DNA of 64,000 nucleotides from contig JAKOGH010000733.1 of the NCBI GenBank assembly GCA_024811115.1, positions 62,001 to 126,000 of the forward strand, written 5' to 3'. This DNA comes from Terana coerulea. Lineage: Eukaryota > Basidiomycota > Agaricomycetes > Polyporales > Phanerochaetaceae. A program made the translations under genes and the position numbers. A model generated the notes under the pieces. It did no database searches. It worked only from the letters and a program-made list of their open reading frames with translations, and was not told the DNA's origin. Numbering within the stretch: position 1 is the stretch's first letter; every line of letters starts with the position of its first letter. Positions 1 to 15,700 of the stretch are shown here, one piece after another.

Positions 1-2112
1 CGCTGTGGGCGGGTGCCGCGCACAGAACCGCGCGGGGTGGCATCTCCCGGTGCGCCTTGTTTGTTCCTTCTGGGCGGGCACGAGAGTCGTCTCTGGCGAC
101 GACCGCCGGCGGCCTCGGCCTGAGTGGGTGCGCGCAAGAAGGCCTTGAGGACCGCCGGGCCTAAAGAGTCTCGTAAGTATGCCGAAAGCGAAGCAAGCTT
201 TTCCTGCGGCTTCAGGCTGGCGCTGAAGATAAGCTGCGCGTCCCAGGCAATCAAAGCACGACGCACGCCGCGCCGCGGCGGATTTTGCCTTTCGGTTTGC
301 GTCGCGCCTGCAAACTCGCTCTCGTCTCGGAAACGTGCGTGTGTGTGTTCCACTGCACTTGCACGTCGCCCGCCCGCGCGCGCCCAACTTTATCGCGCAT
401 CCCGCATAACGTACAGCACGCCCCGGCACGCCGCGGCCGCTGCAGCCAACTCTATCTCCAGAAGCCGCGACACTCTCATCTGCAGCCAAGCGGCGAAGGC
501 TAAACGGGATGCTGGCAGCCCCTCTGGCTACCCCTGCGCCCTGCGCGTGATTAACGGGGGCTTTAGGGTGTGCGAACGCCCCTGCGAGCCACTGCACCGT
601 GCCTGCGGCCGCGCGCGTCGCAGACGGTGAAAGCTCGCGGGGCTTCGCTCAGGCCCGATGGCCGACCGCCGTCCCAGCCGATGCGCGACGATCCCCCGTT
701 CCGCGCGCGCGCAGCCGCCGCAGGGACCGCCGTGGCCCACTGGCCCCGCACGTGTTTCCGAACCGCGGTCTGCCCCTCGGGCAGTCGAGGCGGTCGAGGC
801 GCGAGATGCGAGATGCAAGGCTGTATGCTGTGTGTGTGCTGCCCGGTCGCTCGTTGGTCGTCGTGGGGTTCTCCCGAAGGCGGGCGCGGCGGGCCGCTTG
901 GACGTGCTTTCCGTCGCGGCGCACGACCGGCGGTGTGGCCCAGGTGCTTGTTCCATAGCCCAACTGGAGGGGCAGACGTGCGATATATGCGGGTCTGAAT
1001 CTAGGTGATGGGTTTGGCACTGCCGTTGTCGTTTTACCCAGGGCGCGCGCGAATTCGACGTGCACTTTCTCTCGCGTGCACGCCTTTGTGACTGGACCTT
1101 CGAATTCGCTGCACCACGCCACCGCGCCCAGCAATTTTTTCCTTCTGACTCCGCCCAACCTTGTCTCGCAGCTCGACCTCCGTCCATCATATACAGTACA
1201 CACGGCCATCTTCTCCGACAAGCCACTACATCCTCCGTTCATTTAGGACCAGCTCGTCGGGAGATGCATGGAACGTCCGCCCGCGCGCGATTTGCGCTTC
1301 GTGCACGCCTGAACGTTGCTGTAAACTCTCCTGCGCGTCAACACCAACATGTCTTTCCTCCGTTCTTCCGGAGAACCGTGTTGTTGGGACCCTGGCGCGA
1401 AGCGACATATGACGGATGGGGGCGACGCGGATCGTCATGGTCGAAGAAGCCGCGACGCGCGGCAGAACCGTCCTCCGGCCGTCAACGTTTGTGAAGCTCG
1501 AACAGCTCGCGAAGAGGGGTGTTAGTAGTAGCGAGCGAGCGCTTTGCGGGTTGTGTACCCGAGGCGGCCGCCACTTCGTGCAGCTGGCAGGGCCCTGCTT
1601 CCTGCGGCCTCGGACCTAACACCAGCGCCACGGCGACAGAGAAGGAGATATTGGTGTGGTTGCGGAGCGCTGGGCGCCGCTGGACTGTGGATGACTGTCG
1701 TGCATCGCCATGTTGGTGAGTCTGTATTTGCTTCCTAATGCCATTCACGTGCTGACACGGCCTTGCCTACTACTGTTCGCTCCGTAAGAGTACCGCATCG
1801 ACTGCCGCTCTCACGCCTTTGTGGGCAGAAGTACTGCTTTGCGGTAGCGCGGGTGGTGGTAGTGACATTCGATAAACAAGACACAACTTCGCCTGAATCG
1901 GCCTCGAACTGTGGGCTACAGTCTCTCATCGGTTTTGGCTACACGTCGACATATTTTGTCAGGTTGCCGCGCCGTGCTAATTACGCGCAACTTCATCAAA
2001 ATACGACCATGCTATGCCTCACATACCGTAGAGCACTCCAGGCTTCGTGCGTACTCCTATGCTTCTGGCTTATGTACGAGAATACTTGAACTCAACGACA
2101 GATCTATCTACT
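1..2112. other. GC-rich stretch without a recognisable gene
   Basis: Open frames occur on both strands, but they are arginine/alanine/proline-rich in the way random GC-rich DNA is, and I recognise no domain. The best small candidate is an ATG at 1350 preceded by a CAACACCAAC context, opening a 58-codon frame; it matches nothing I know. A pyrimidine-rich run near 1140-1250 resembles a fungal 5' leader. The region could be the upstream part of a gene lying to the left, or a non-coding transcript. The GC excess falls off after about 1.7 kb. Confidence 0.4.
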
Positions 2113-5629
<3,517 letters not shown>

Positions 5630-6123
5630 ATTCGAAGCGGTAGTGGGTCAAGAAGAAGCGGGGATTGCGGCCTGGGTTGGTTGCAGCTACTCACTTGGCT
5701 CATAGGCCATAGCACATAGTACGAACGCTTGCATGACTAAGGTCATGCTTTGGTCAGCAAGCAGAGTCGGAAGCCTATGTTCCTTATAGCTCAAGCTTCC
5801 ATGCACGCACTGCCTTCCAACCTTATCGCTCTCAGCAAGGCTCCTGCATTGCCGTGGTGTATAAACAAGGAACTCAGCAATCTGACATAGTTGGTTGGAA
5901 TGCGCGCTTACCGAGTCAGGATGGGGTAGCTGTTTCCCCTCCAGCAGTGCTGAGCTGCATAACGTCGCGTCTGCCTCACCTTCAGCACAACCAAGACGAC
6001 AATCTATTATTGCACTATAACATCATTCAGCGAGTACCGAAGGTGGGGCACCATTCGCTAGATCCGCGGCATCCAGCCAGACTTCCTGACACGGAGAACC
6101 CATAGCTGCGCCTCCATAGAGAC
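5630..6123. other. Intergenic between OYE 2 and OYE 3
   Basis: Contains the OYE 2 promoter with the heptamer at 5734 and a TATA-like element at 5783-5788, then the 3' flank of OYE 3. No gene seen. Confidence 0.6.
5734..5740 (-). promoter_or_regulatory. AP-1/Pap1-like site upstream of OYE 2
   Basis: TTAGTCA on the gene strand, 104 bases before the ATG at 5629. It is identical to the site at OYE 1 and one base different from the site at OYE 3. Confidence 0.45.
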
Positions 6124-7516
6124 TCAGATAGAGCTGTCAAAGCTCGCAAACGGGTAGTCGGTGTAGCCCACCGGGCTCTCAAATGTGTAGTATGAGCTTC
6201 GGTCCCCTTTCTCGGCAGGGATATTCTTCTGAAGGCGGACGGGCAGATCGGGCTGTGTACGCCTGAATGAGTCTCAGAGCGAGCATGAAAAGCATACCGA
6301 CATACGTTGGAAATGAACAGCCGTCCGAAGGCGATCAAGTCGTTCTTGTTCTCTGCAGCGTTGATAGCCAGCTCCCGGTTGTACCCGCCCGCGCTGATGA
6401 ACGGTCGCGGCGCCCAGAGCGCGCGGAGGAAGTCGTTGGACTGGCGCAGATTGAGTCGACGTGCAGGCGTAAGAAGCGCAACAGGACGTACCTCGCCTTC
6501 CTGCGCGACGCGATCCATATTTCCGCTCGTACGGGGCTCGATGAGGTGGACGTACGCCAGGTTCGGGAACCGCTGCGCGATCTGTGCGACGAGGTAGCCG
6601 AAGCCGGGCTTCGGGTCCTGCATACGCATTTCTACCAGATTGTGCCGCTCAGCCGATGCATGATGCAGCGAGGGCGGTAGCACTCACCGTTGAACTCGCC
6701 CCACGGACTGAACCGGATTGCGGTCTTGTTCTCGCCGATTGCCTTGCTGACTGAGTCAATGAGCTCCAGGGTGAACCGGGCCCTGTTCTCCACGGAACCG
6801 CCATACGCGTCCGTCCGCTTGTTGGACACATCTTGGATGAACTGGTCGATGAGGTAGCCGTTAGCTCCGTGGAGCTCGGCGCCATCGAACCCAGCACGGA
6901 TCGCGTTCTGGGCTGCGGTCGTGTACCATCCGATATATTCCTTGATTTCTGTTGTGGAGGTGTTCCATTAATACCGCTGACACACGAGCACTGTCCCAAC
7001 TCGACCCAACTGACCATCTGTTGTTAACGGATGGGGTGGAAAGGGCTTGCCGGCCAACGGCACGTCTGATGCGGAGATGTAAGGATATCCACCCTCTTTC
7101 TCAAGGTTCTCGGGTTGAGCAGCACGTCCGAGAGCCCACAGCTGCACGTAAATGAAGGATCCCTTTGCATGGACTGCATCCGTCACCTACGCAAAGCGAC
7201 ATCGTCAGGCAAGCCCACACGGCTGTAAGAAATGCCTGTGAACATGACATACCTCTTTCCAAGCGGTGACTTGCTCTTCGTTCCAGATGCCAGGTACATG
7301 GTCATATCCACCGGCTTGCGGTGCGATGAAAGTGGCCTCGGAAATGAGCAAAGTTCCCGCCGTGCTTGCCCGTTGCTCGTAGTATTTTCCCATTAACTCG
7401 GGATGGGGGACGTGATTCTTGTCCGCGCGCGTGCGAGTCAAAGGGGCCATGACGACCCTGTGCTGCAGCGTTAGGTCGCCGATTTGAGTATGTGAGAACA
7501 GCTTGGGTTGCGACAT
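6124..7516 (-). CDS. Old yellow enzyme homologue 3 (intact active site)
   Basis: NADPH-dependent FMN ene-reductase that reduces activated C=C bonds of unsaturated aldehydes, ketones and oxylipins; cytosolic by family. Six exons, intact frame, about 370 residues. It begins MSQPKLFSHTQIGDL at 7516; an in-frame upstream ATG-like start at 7594 would add 26 residues without family similarity, so 7516 is preferred. Visible motifs: APLTRTR, GTLLISEATFIAPQAGG, TDAVHAKGSFIYVQL, GFDGAELHGANGYLIDQF (catalytic His, Asn and Tyr all present), [43 protein letters not shown], ending YPFASFDSSI. Of the three neighbouring copies this is the only one with the full canonical active site and no frame problem, so it is probably the main functional enzyme. 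Confidence 0.95.
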
Positions 7517-7623
7517 GGCTGTAATAATCAAAAGTGAAAAGACGTCGGCGATCCGTGAGCTTGGCTGAAGTTGATGCTCGTTGTTCGAACACACTAGATG
7601 TTTTATAGGACAGGGTCTATGAA

Positions 7624-7630
7624 TGACTCA
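7624..7630 (-). promoter_or_regulatory. AP-1/Gcn4/Pap1-like site upstream of OYE 3
   Basis: The sequence is the perfect AP-1 heptamer TGAGTCA on the gene strand, 107 bases before the ATG at 7516. A TATAAA element lies between at 7602-7607. Confidence 0.5.
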
Positions 7631-8675
7631 GGAAGCGTCCGAGTCGGAGTATGGTCCCAGATTGCTTCTCTCAACTCTCACTCCCGTATGCGACACTGCA
7701 TTCCAAACGACCCGCCGCCCTCGACAAGGCTCGCATCGGCGTGTAGCCTCAGTGCGCTGCAAAACCAGGAGCTTAGCAAGCTGCTTCCCACGTTGGTGCG
7801 CGCTTACCTGGTGAGAAGGAAAAGTCCGCCTTCTCCTGACGTTTTGTACGGGATGGTATCGCGTCTGTCTCAGGCTGGCTGCACACTCAGGACGGGAATC
7901 ATGGACAGTGAGCCATCAGATCCGATCTTGCGCTGTGCCGGCTTGTCCGCGACTGCAAGAGCGAGTAGGTGTTGACGACCATGGATTCCGGCGCCGCAAT
8001 TCGGTGCACGTCAGCGTTCTGGACGGCGTCCGACGGGCCACAGTCGTGCATAGAGCCTGAAATGTTGTGCGAAACGCCGTTCTCTCAAGTCTTGACAGGC
8101 ACGACCTACTAAACAAGATGTATAACAGTTAGTACTAGTAAGCGGCTTCAAGTTGTGGTTGTTACTACGTACCTACTTCCATGCTCGGACAACTCACGCC
8201 TCAGGACTCGTCGTTGTAGCTGCTGACTACACCGTCAGAGTACTTACAGTAAACCGTCCTTGAACGACTGAAACACATCCTTCGCCCGAGTCAGCCCAGT
8301 CTTGTAAAGAGCACGGCCGCCCGTTCGGTCATGAGTATTGGGTCATAGCATGGAACGAGATGCTACGAGAGAGTACAGGCGACAGAAACGGGGTGTTACT
8401 GGTGTACTGATGTTGGTTCATCGAAGAAAGCGAGAACAGGGCTACGGAATGAAAGAGGCTGTGTTACGTAAGCTAATCGCCGCCTAATCAGGATTCAGGA
8501 CAAGCCATTAGAATTTAGGAAGCCTTCAGTGCAGAGTCAGTTGGAACTAGTATTTGGGGTTCGGTGAGCACTGAATTCACTCAATGCTGACTCCTGAGTG
8601 ACACTGTGACAGTGAGTGTGCTAGGCTGAGTGGCAGCTGGCAGCCATAGTCCCAAATTCCAAGGTTTGCACGAGC

Positions 8676-8680
8676 AAAAA
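8676..8680 (-). terminator. RNA polymerase III terminator of tRNA-Thr
   Basis: A run of five T on the tRNA strand, 19 bases beyond the tRNA 3' end; typical of pol III termination. Confidence 0.6.
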
Positions 8681-8699
8681 CAGGCATTTTATCGCCCAA

Positions 8700-8796
8700 T
8701 GCCCACTGGCTGGATTGAACAACCGACCTCACCATGTATAGTGTTTGTTGTGTGGACGAATACAAGTGGCGCGCTCTACCACTGAGCTAAGCGGGC
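8700..8796 (-). tRNA. tRNA-Thr(UGU) with a 25-base intron
   Basis: The cloverleaf folds by hand. The 7-bp acceptor pairs GCCCGCT with AGTGGGC (one G-U); the D-stem is GCTC/GAGC. The anticodon stem pairs CGCCA with TGGTG (one G-U) around a loop with T33, anticodon TGT and A37. The T-arm pairs GGTTG with CAGCC and has a TTCAATC loop; the discriminator base is A. A 25-base intron (8736-8760) sits one base 3' of the anticodon, the canonical position. A-box (TAGCTCAGTGG) and B-box (GTTCAATCC) sequences are present. Confidence 0.92.
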
Positions 8797-9627
8797 TATG
8801 CAGAGCACCCGGCTTACAATATATAATCCTAACTCCAGATAAAGCGGCAACAACTGGCGGAACGAGATTCAACGCCACCGCGACCGCGTCTGCCTGTGCT
8901 ATTCGAGCTTCCGCGCAGCTGTGTACACATGTATGTAGACACCCGCTCAAAACTGCAGAAAAACCACGCGAAGCTAAACAGCGCGAAATGCAAGCGTTCA
9001 ACTAGTTCTGTGTTTGATTCAAGTGGTTGCCGCGCACACACACGATGCAGGCCACGGCTTGCGTGCACAAAGCCCCGTATTACTGGGCCCAGCCTCGACG
9101 TCAATTTTCCTACCTCCAGGTCCAGTCTCGCTATGGTTGCGTGAGTGTTTCCACACAGAAAATTTTTGGGAAGGTTCAACCACACCCCTTCCACCTGACA
9201 TGACCTTACTCACCAGTGGCGGTGGATGTACCTCAGCAAAGGATGTGCTACGACCCATTAGGGCCGAACTCTTGTCAATGCTGTGCCCCTGCATGTTCGT
9301 TGCATGTCCGCTGGTTGCACCTTGGCGGCGAGTCGCCCAGCCGCTAAGGTGACGATAAGGCTCTCCGCGGTCTGGGCTTATCTCTGCACCCACCGCCTCC
9401 CACGAAGAACTGATTGGACGGTCTTCCGCGTACTTACACGATAAGCAGACGCTGATACGCCGCTTTGCTAGTGGTGTTCTGCCGGAAATACTCTCGTGGG
9501 TGACTCCCTCGGTACGCCATGTATAAAAGACCCTGTTCATGTCGCGGCGGGAGTCGCTTCTTTCCTCTCCTGAAGACTTGCCACCTGCACCAATACGTGA
9601 CATCCCCTGCGGCGGTCGTATTGCAGT
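8797..9627. other. Intergenic upstream of DUR3
   Basis: No gene recognised. The last 280 bases form the DUR3 promoter and contain three GATAAG motifs (listed separately). A TATAAA-like sequence lies at about 9523. Confidence 0.55.
9354..9445 (+). promoter_or_regulatory. Cluster of three GATAAG sites in the DUR3 promoter
   Basis: GATAAG occurs at 9354-9359 and 9440-9445 on the + strand and at 9377-9382 on the - strand, 180-270 bases before the ATG. HGATAR is the binding site of the fungal nitrogen regulators AreA/Nit2, which activate urea and other secondary nitrogen genes when good nitrogen is scarce. Regulation here is inferred. Confidence 0.5.
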
Positions 9628-12600
9628 ATGTCTACCAATGCAAGCACACCGGTGCTGCCTCAAGGGGCGGGATATGGAGTTGGTAAGTCACAAGACCTCC
9701 CAGTCGAAGCGAAGCGAATCTAATCATCCTTCCTCCCATACAGTCGTCGGTATGCGGTTTACGTTTCAGAACTCCCTTTCACAGGACTGACTCATCATGC
9801 AGGGATCGGTCTCTTCTTCAGCGCGTTCATGATCGTGCTGACCGCCATCCAAGCGCGGTATACGGGATTCTCACCCAAAAGCTCCGAAGAGTTCAACAGC
9901 GCGTCCCGCAGCGTCAAGCCGGGACTCATTGCGTCTGGCATCGTATCCGCGTGGACATGGGCCGCTACTCTAGTAAGTCTCCGTATCAGCTCAGGTTATA
10001 TAGTCACTACTTACGATTTCTGTCTAGCTGCAATCCAGTGCGGTTGCCTATAAATATGGCATCTCCGGACCTTGGTGGTATGGAGCTGGAGCAACCGTTC
10101 AAGTCCTCTTGTTCGCTCAGGTAGGATTAAGGATTGGGCGCAAGCCGCGAATTATGCTGAAACTGGGAACAGCTGGCTGCGAAGCTGAAGATGAACGCTC
10201 CACGTGCCCACACATGGCTAGAAATTGTGGCTGCACGATGGGGGACAGTCGCTCATATTATCTTCATGTTCTTCGGGTACGCCTCTATGCGTCTGTACCA
10301 CAACATTTCTTCTCATACACTTGGCTAGATTGGCGACGAATATCATTGTCTCGTCTATGCTTATTCTCGGGGGCTCCGCCACCGTGACGAGTTTGACAGG
10401 CATGAATACCGTTGCAGTAAGTACTTCAAGACATCCAACATAGTATCTAGCATAACCCCATCACAGGCATGTTTCCTCATCCCATTGGGAGTGGCGATCT
10501 ACGTCGTCGTCGGAGGCATGCGCGCAACCCTGCTTTGCGACTAGTACGTCCATCCCGCCTCCCCCTGCGCGTCACTCGCCTCACGTCCCCGCAGCACGCA
10601 CACCACCGTGCTCTTCGCCATAATCTTCGTCTTCGTGTTCTCCGTGTACGGCACGTCGCCGAAGATCGGCTCCATCTCCGCGATGCACGACCTGCTCGCC
10701 GCCGCGTCCGCGCAGGCGCCCGTCGCGGGCAACGCGGGGGCTCCTACCTCACCATCCGCTCCAAGAACGGCCTCATCTTTGGCGTGATCAACGTCATCGG
10801 CAACTTCGCGACCGTGTTCCAGGACCAGGCCGTACGTCCTGCCACACACTCTTTGCAGCACCCGTCGGACGTCGCGTATTGACGCTGTGTTTTTGTTGGA
10901 TGCAGTACTGGCAGCGCGCGATCGCATCCCGCCCCGAGTCCTTGTGTGAAGGCGTACCTGCTCGGCGGCCTCGCATGGTACGTCGCGTGCTTGCTGCTCT
11001 TTTTGGGGTGCTGCTGACAGGGATGTTGTGTTGTGTTGCGCGCGCACACATAGGTTCGCGATTCCGTTCATGTTCTCGACGACGCTCGGCCTCTCCGCCG
11101 TCGCGCTGCGCGGGGACCCGGCCATGCGCGCGCTCTCGCCCGCCGACGTCTCGGCCGGGCTTCCCGCGCCCGCGGCGGCAGCAGCGCTGCTCGGCCAGGC
11201 GGGCGCCGCAGCGCTGCTCGTCGTGCTCTTCCTCGCGGTCACGAGCGCGACGAGCGCGGAGCTCATCGCCGTGAGCAGCGTCTTGACGTTTGACGTGTAC
11301 AAGGCAAGACATGTCATTCCAAGTATGCATAGGCAGGGGAGACTGACGGGATGTGCAGAAATATTTCAACCCGGCGGCGACGGAGGGGCAGATTCTGCGT
11401 GTTTCGCACGCCATGGCGAGTGCCCGCCTTTTCGCGAGTGTGCAGAACCGAGACTGAGGATGTGCTGTAGGTTGCGGCCTTCGCCGTCGTCATGGGCCTA
11501 CTCGGCACCATCTTCTTCTACATCGGCATCTCCATGGGCTGGCTCTACGTACGTCCTCCCTCCCTCCCCCTCATCCCGCCTCCCTGACAGGGGCGGGCGC
11601 ACGTAGGAATTCATGGGCGTCGTGCTCGGCGCGGGCGTTGTGCCCATCGCGCTCTGCGTCTGTTGGAAGAAGGCGAACAAGTGGGGCTGCATCGCGGGCG
11701 CCGTCGCCGGCTTCTGCGCGGGCGTCGTCGCGTGGCTCGTCACGACGTCCGGCCTGAACGGTGGCGTGCTCAGCGTCACGGTGCGTGCCTCGCTCTCTCT
11801 CGACTTTGCTTGGGCCTAAAGCGATGTGGCATAGACGACGGGAGGTTCGTTGAGCATCGCGCGATGTCTTCGGGTGTATGCTGACTGCTTTGTTAGGTGA
11901 CGAAGAGATGCTGGCCGGCAACCTTGCCTCCATCGGCGTCGGCGGCATCGTCGCCTGCGTCTCCTCCTACTTCGTATGTCCCCTCCCCTTCCCGTCCCTC
12001 CCCACTCCCTCTCACCCCACCACCCGTTCTCTTCCAGTGGCCAGAAGACTTCGACTTCGACATCACGCGCGCGATCAATGCGCCCGCCGCGTCGGAGAAG
12101 CAGGCGGACAGCCCGACGCCGCCGTCGGTCGAGTTCGACGAGAAGGACGGCAAGCGCAGCGGCGAGGCCGAGGCGGCGACGATCGCGGAGGTCATGTCCG
12201 TGCGCGAGCAGGAGGAGGCGGCGGAGCTCGACCGCGCGGGCCTCGAGAAAGCATTCCGCTTCGCGGCGTGGTCCTCTGTCATCCTGGTGCGCCCCCGCCC
12301 CTCTCCCCTCCCCCGCTGCACGGATGCTGACGATCATGGGTGCGGGCGGACAGCTGGTGGTGATGCTGCTCCTGATCCCGCTTCCGCTGTTCTTCGCGCA
12401 GACCGTGTTCGGCAAGCGTGGGCTCGAGGCGTGGGTCGTCATCGGCATACTGTGGGCGTTCGCATCCGCGTTCACGGTGATCCTGTACCCGCTCTGGGAG
12501 AGCCGGCGCGAGCTCGCGATGATCGTCAGAGGGATAGTCAAGGTGCGTCTCGCACGGCGACCTAGGCTGACTGTATGCTCAGAAATCTGTAGGACGTCTT

Positions 12601-12655
12601 CGCGAAGGGTAGCGGAAAATACACCGCCGCCGAGCCCGAGGTGTCGAGGGCATGA
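9628..12655 (+). CDS. DUR3: Urea active transporter, sodium:solute symporter family (DUR3)
   Basis: Plasma-membrane proton-coupled urea (and polyamine) uptake protein with about 15 membrane spans, roughly 690 residues. It starts [17 protein letters not shown]. Conserved stretches include [95 protein letters not shown] and [12 protein letters not shown] long cytoplasmic loop and a last helix pair follow, ending AAEPEVSRA. At least a dozen introns; a 6-base micro-exon at 9744-9749 restores the GVVVGIG start of the first helix. Frame problems: one G short at 10736-10740, one T extra near 10953 and probably one G short near 11780. The protein is so well conserved around them that these look like sequence errors. 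GATA sites upstream fit nitrogen control. Confidence 0.93.
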
Positions 12656-12773
12656 CTAGTGTGATGAAATTTGACGACTAAATGAGCATGTCTATCAGGG
12701 TGTATTGTACAATAGCGATAGCAAGATGGGATGTACGAATGAGATGTCTATGACCTAACAGTAACAAAAAACA

Positions 12774-15700
12774 TTAGATGTCCAACGGCGGTGGATCCTC
12801 CAGCACAGGCGCGAGCTGCTCGAGCTGCTCCTGGTAGAACTGCGCCAGCGCGTCCTCGTCCGCGCAGAACTGCTGCAGGCGCAGGCGGATGGCCTCGGCC
12901 GCCGCGCCCGAACGCGGCAGCTGCAGCGCGGCACCGCCGCGGCCGGCGGCGACAAGCCGGTTCGTGAGGAAGAGGAAGCCGTCCGCGCCGCCGCGCACCT
13001 GCACGAACGCGGCGCCGGAGCGGTGCACCCACTGCGCGTGCGCGAACGCCGCGCGGCGGTACGAGTACACGACGTCCGGGCGCGTCGGGCGCGTACGCGT
13101 CGGCCGCCGCGACGTCGAGCACGAAGCCCATGCGGCGCAGCAGCGCGCCCTCGAAGAACGCGTGCGCGCCGCCGGGCACGCCGTCGGGCACGCGCCGCGC
13201 GAGGTGCGGCACGGCCGGCGGCGGGCGCGCGAGCGGGACGGGGCAGCACGACTGGAACGGGTTGCGGTCGCGGATCGCACCGATCGGGCCGACGTACGCC
13301 TCGGCGAGCCGCAGGCCGTAGCGCTCGATCGTGCGCGCCCACTGCCGCAGGAGCTCGTCGATCCGGCTGCCCGTCGCGCCGATCCACTGCAGCTCGAAGT
13401 GGAAGCACGTCGCGGGGTTGTGGAGGATGTCGTGGTGCAGCACGACGCACTCGGCCTGGTCGCTTTTCTGCGGGGGCGACTGTCAGGGAGGGGGGCAGGG
13501 GAACGGGGCGGGGACGAACCTTGTGAGGGTCTATGTCGATGATCATGGACTGGCTGAGGATCAACTTCTTCTTCGCCTTCTTTGTGGTATTAAGCACGCT
13601 CTTGCTGTAGCTTGACGAACCGATTCCAGGTCTTGTGCTGTCGTCTGCGGAAAGAGAGACGTGTCGTGAGGTTCGACCAAACCATCCCTCCGCGTGGCGT
13701 CATAGGCACCAGATACTCTCCGCGCAGGGCATAGTAATAGTGGCTGCAACACTGTCAACATGAAACGATTTCGCTGCAAATAGTAGTTGCTCACCCATCC
13801 AGAAAACCGTGCGTCCCACGACAGTGATCGAACAATCCTTGTTCCTGCAGCTTCGCGCCCCATTCTGTTGCTTGCTCTCTCGTGGGGACATCCCGGAACT
13901 CGCGTACCATCCAGGACACCATGTCTGACCCGGTGAACGCGTTCAGGTACTTCTTGTCGTGCCATTTTCTGTCCTTGATCTGTACCCCGTCCTCTTCACG
14001 CATCGCCTTGGCAATGATCTGCAAGGTCATGTCCGCAATGTCGCGCTCGCTCTTCACCTTCTTCCGTAACGGCCCCGCGGCGTGTATCTCATCCAGCTGC
14101 GCTATGAGCGTTTCGTCCAGGATGCACTGCGTCGGCCCAAGGTCGGTCGGCAGGAACCTGACGGGAGGGTACTGCTTGCCCTTCTCGTCCGGGGGTAGCC
14201 AGCGCAGTTTGGAGAACATCTCCGCGAGTTTGTCCATGCCGAGCAGACGAATCTCTTCGTCATTGAGCTTCTCACCAAGAGGTCCTACGCTTGTTACCGG
14301 TGGCTCATCTGTCGGTATCACCACGAAGCGGGTGCGCCAGTACCTCATGGAATCATTCAGCTGGGTCTCGTAGCCAGAGGCCAGCATGTCCAATCTGTGT
14401 ATTGTCAGCACGTAAAACGCGCATATATGCGCCTGACTGACCGGTTCCAGCTGTAGTTCTCCAACCCATGGCTAACAAAGCTTGTCTTCAGTTCGGTGTA
14501 GCCGACACCCAACTTCGGCCAGATGAGGCACTGGTAGTCATACGGCATCGTCCGCGGCAGCCTCTTGACATATCGCCGGACTTGTATCGAGTCTCCACTG
14601 TACGCGATGCGGTGGATCTCGTTGCTCATGCTCAGGTACACAGGATCATGCACACTCTTCAGCACCTCCGCCGCGCCCTTTGGTTTCGGCATCTCATCGT
14701 CCGCCGCCGCGTACGACGTCGTACGACGAAGCGTCGCGACGCTGTCCGACACTCTTCCAGATGCGTTCGAGGAAGACGGCCGCAGCACGATCTGGAAGCC
14801 CTGTGCGAGGCGCAGCGCGACCATGGCGCGCATCACCGCGAGCGCCCACGCCCGCCGGACGGCCTCAGGGCTCCCGCCGCTTGCCGCGGGCGGGCGCACG
14901 AGGAACGAGCGCATCTCGGGCGGGTCGACGACGAAGTCGTACGGGCTGACGATGTACGCCGTCTCGAGCTCCGCTGCGCGCGGGAAGTACTCCGTCGTGA
15001 GCGGCAGGCAGCCGGGCGTGATCATGGACCGCCACTTGACGTCGTGCTTGGACAGCGGGACGGGGAAGATATGCTCCCACCGCCGCGCCAGGGCGCTCTG
15101 GGAGGTCGGTACGGGGGCGAGGGGGTTCGAGGGGTTGGTGCGCGTGATGGGCGAAGAGGACGAGGCCAGGGGCGCCATGACGGAGGACAGGGTGCCGCTG
15201 CGACGTTTGACGAACGTGGCCTCTTCTCGCGGCGGGGTGCCGCTCAAAGGCGAGTGTCGAGTGAGCGAACCGCGATGGGGCGTGGTCAGGCCGTCCTCCG
15301 AGTACTCCAGCGTGCGTGACGAGCCCGAACGTCCAACGGTGTTAGTTTTCGTGCCCTTGATCGCCAGAGGCTTGGGCGACCGCTGAGTGAATATTTGAGC
15401 GGGCGGCTGAAGTTGCGAGGAAGACGCTTGAGGCTGCGCGTGGAGTCCCGATGTCGACGTCGACGCCACGGGTGCGGGAGGCCGGGCGGATAGCGGCGAC
15501 GGAGCGGTTAAGGCTGGTGACGCCGCCAGCGGCGCTGACGGCGGAGGTCTCAGGCTGGCTGATGCCGCTCCTGGAAAACGAGTTCCAGAGCCAAGACGGG
15601 TTGAATCGGCTCGTGCCTGCGGCCTTGCTCCCAGCCTGTCGGGATATGCTCGCAGAGCGGCCACCAGTGCTTTCTACCTTCGTGCTAGACGAAGCGGCAG

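Larger units (their letters stand above)
7517..8699. other. Intergenic between OYE 3 and tRNA-Thr
   Basis: The first 120 bases hold the OYE 3 promoter. The remainder has only short unrelated frames on both strands and no recognisable domain, repeat or RNA gene. Confidence 0.5.

Noticed and set aside
528..1242. Long overlapping open frames on both strands near the left end
   Set aside because: High GC lowers stop-codon frequency; the peptides are Arg/Ala-rich with no motif, and they mirror each other across strands.
12748..13597. Overlapping + and - open frames at the 3' end of IML1 as separate genes
   Set aside because: The IML1 C-terminal domain is clearly readable across them; the extra frames are GC-rich shadows exposed by the one-base shift at 13,078.
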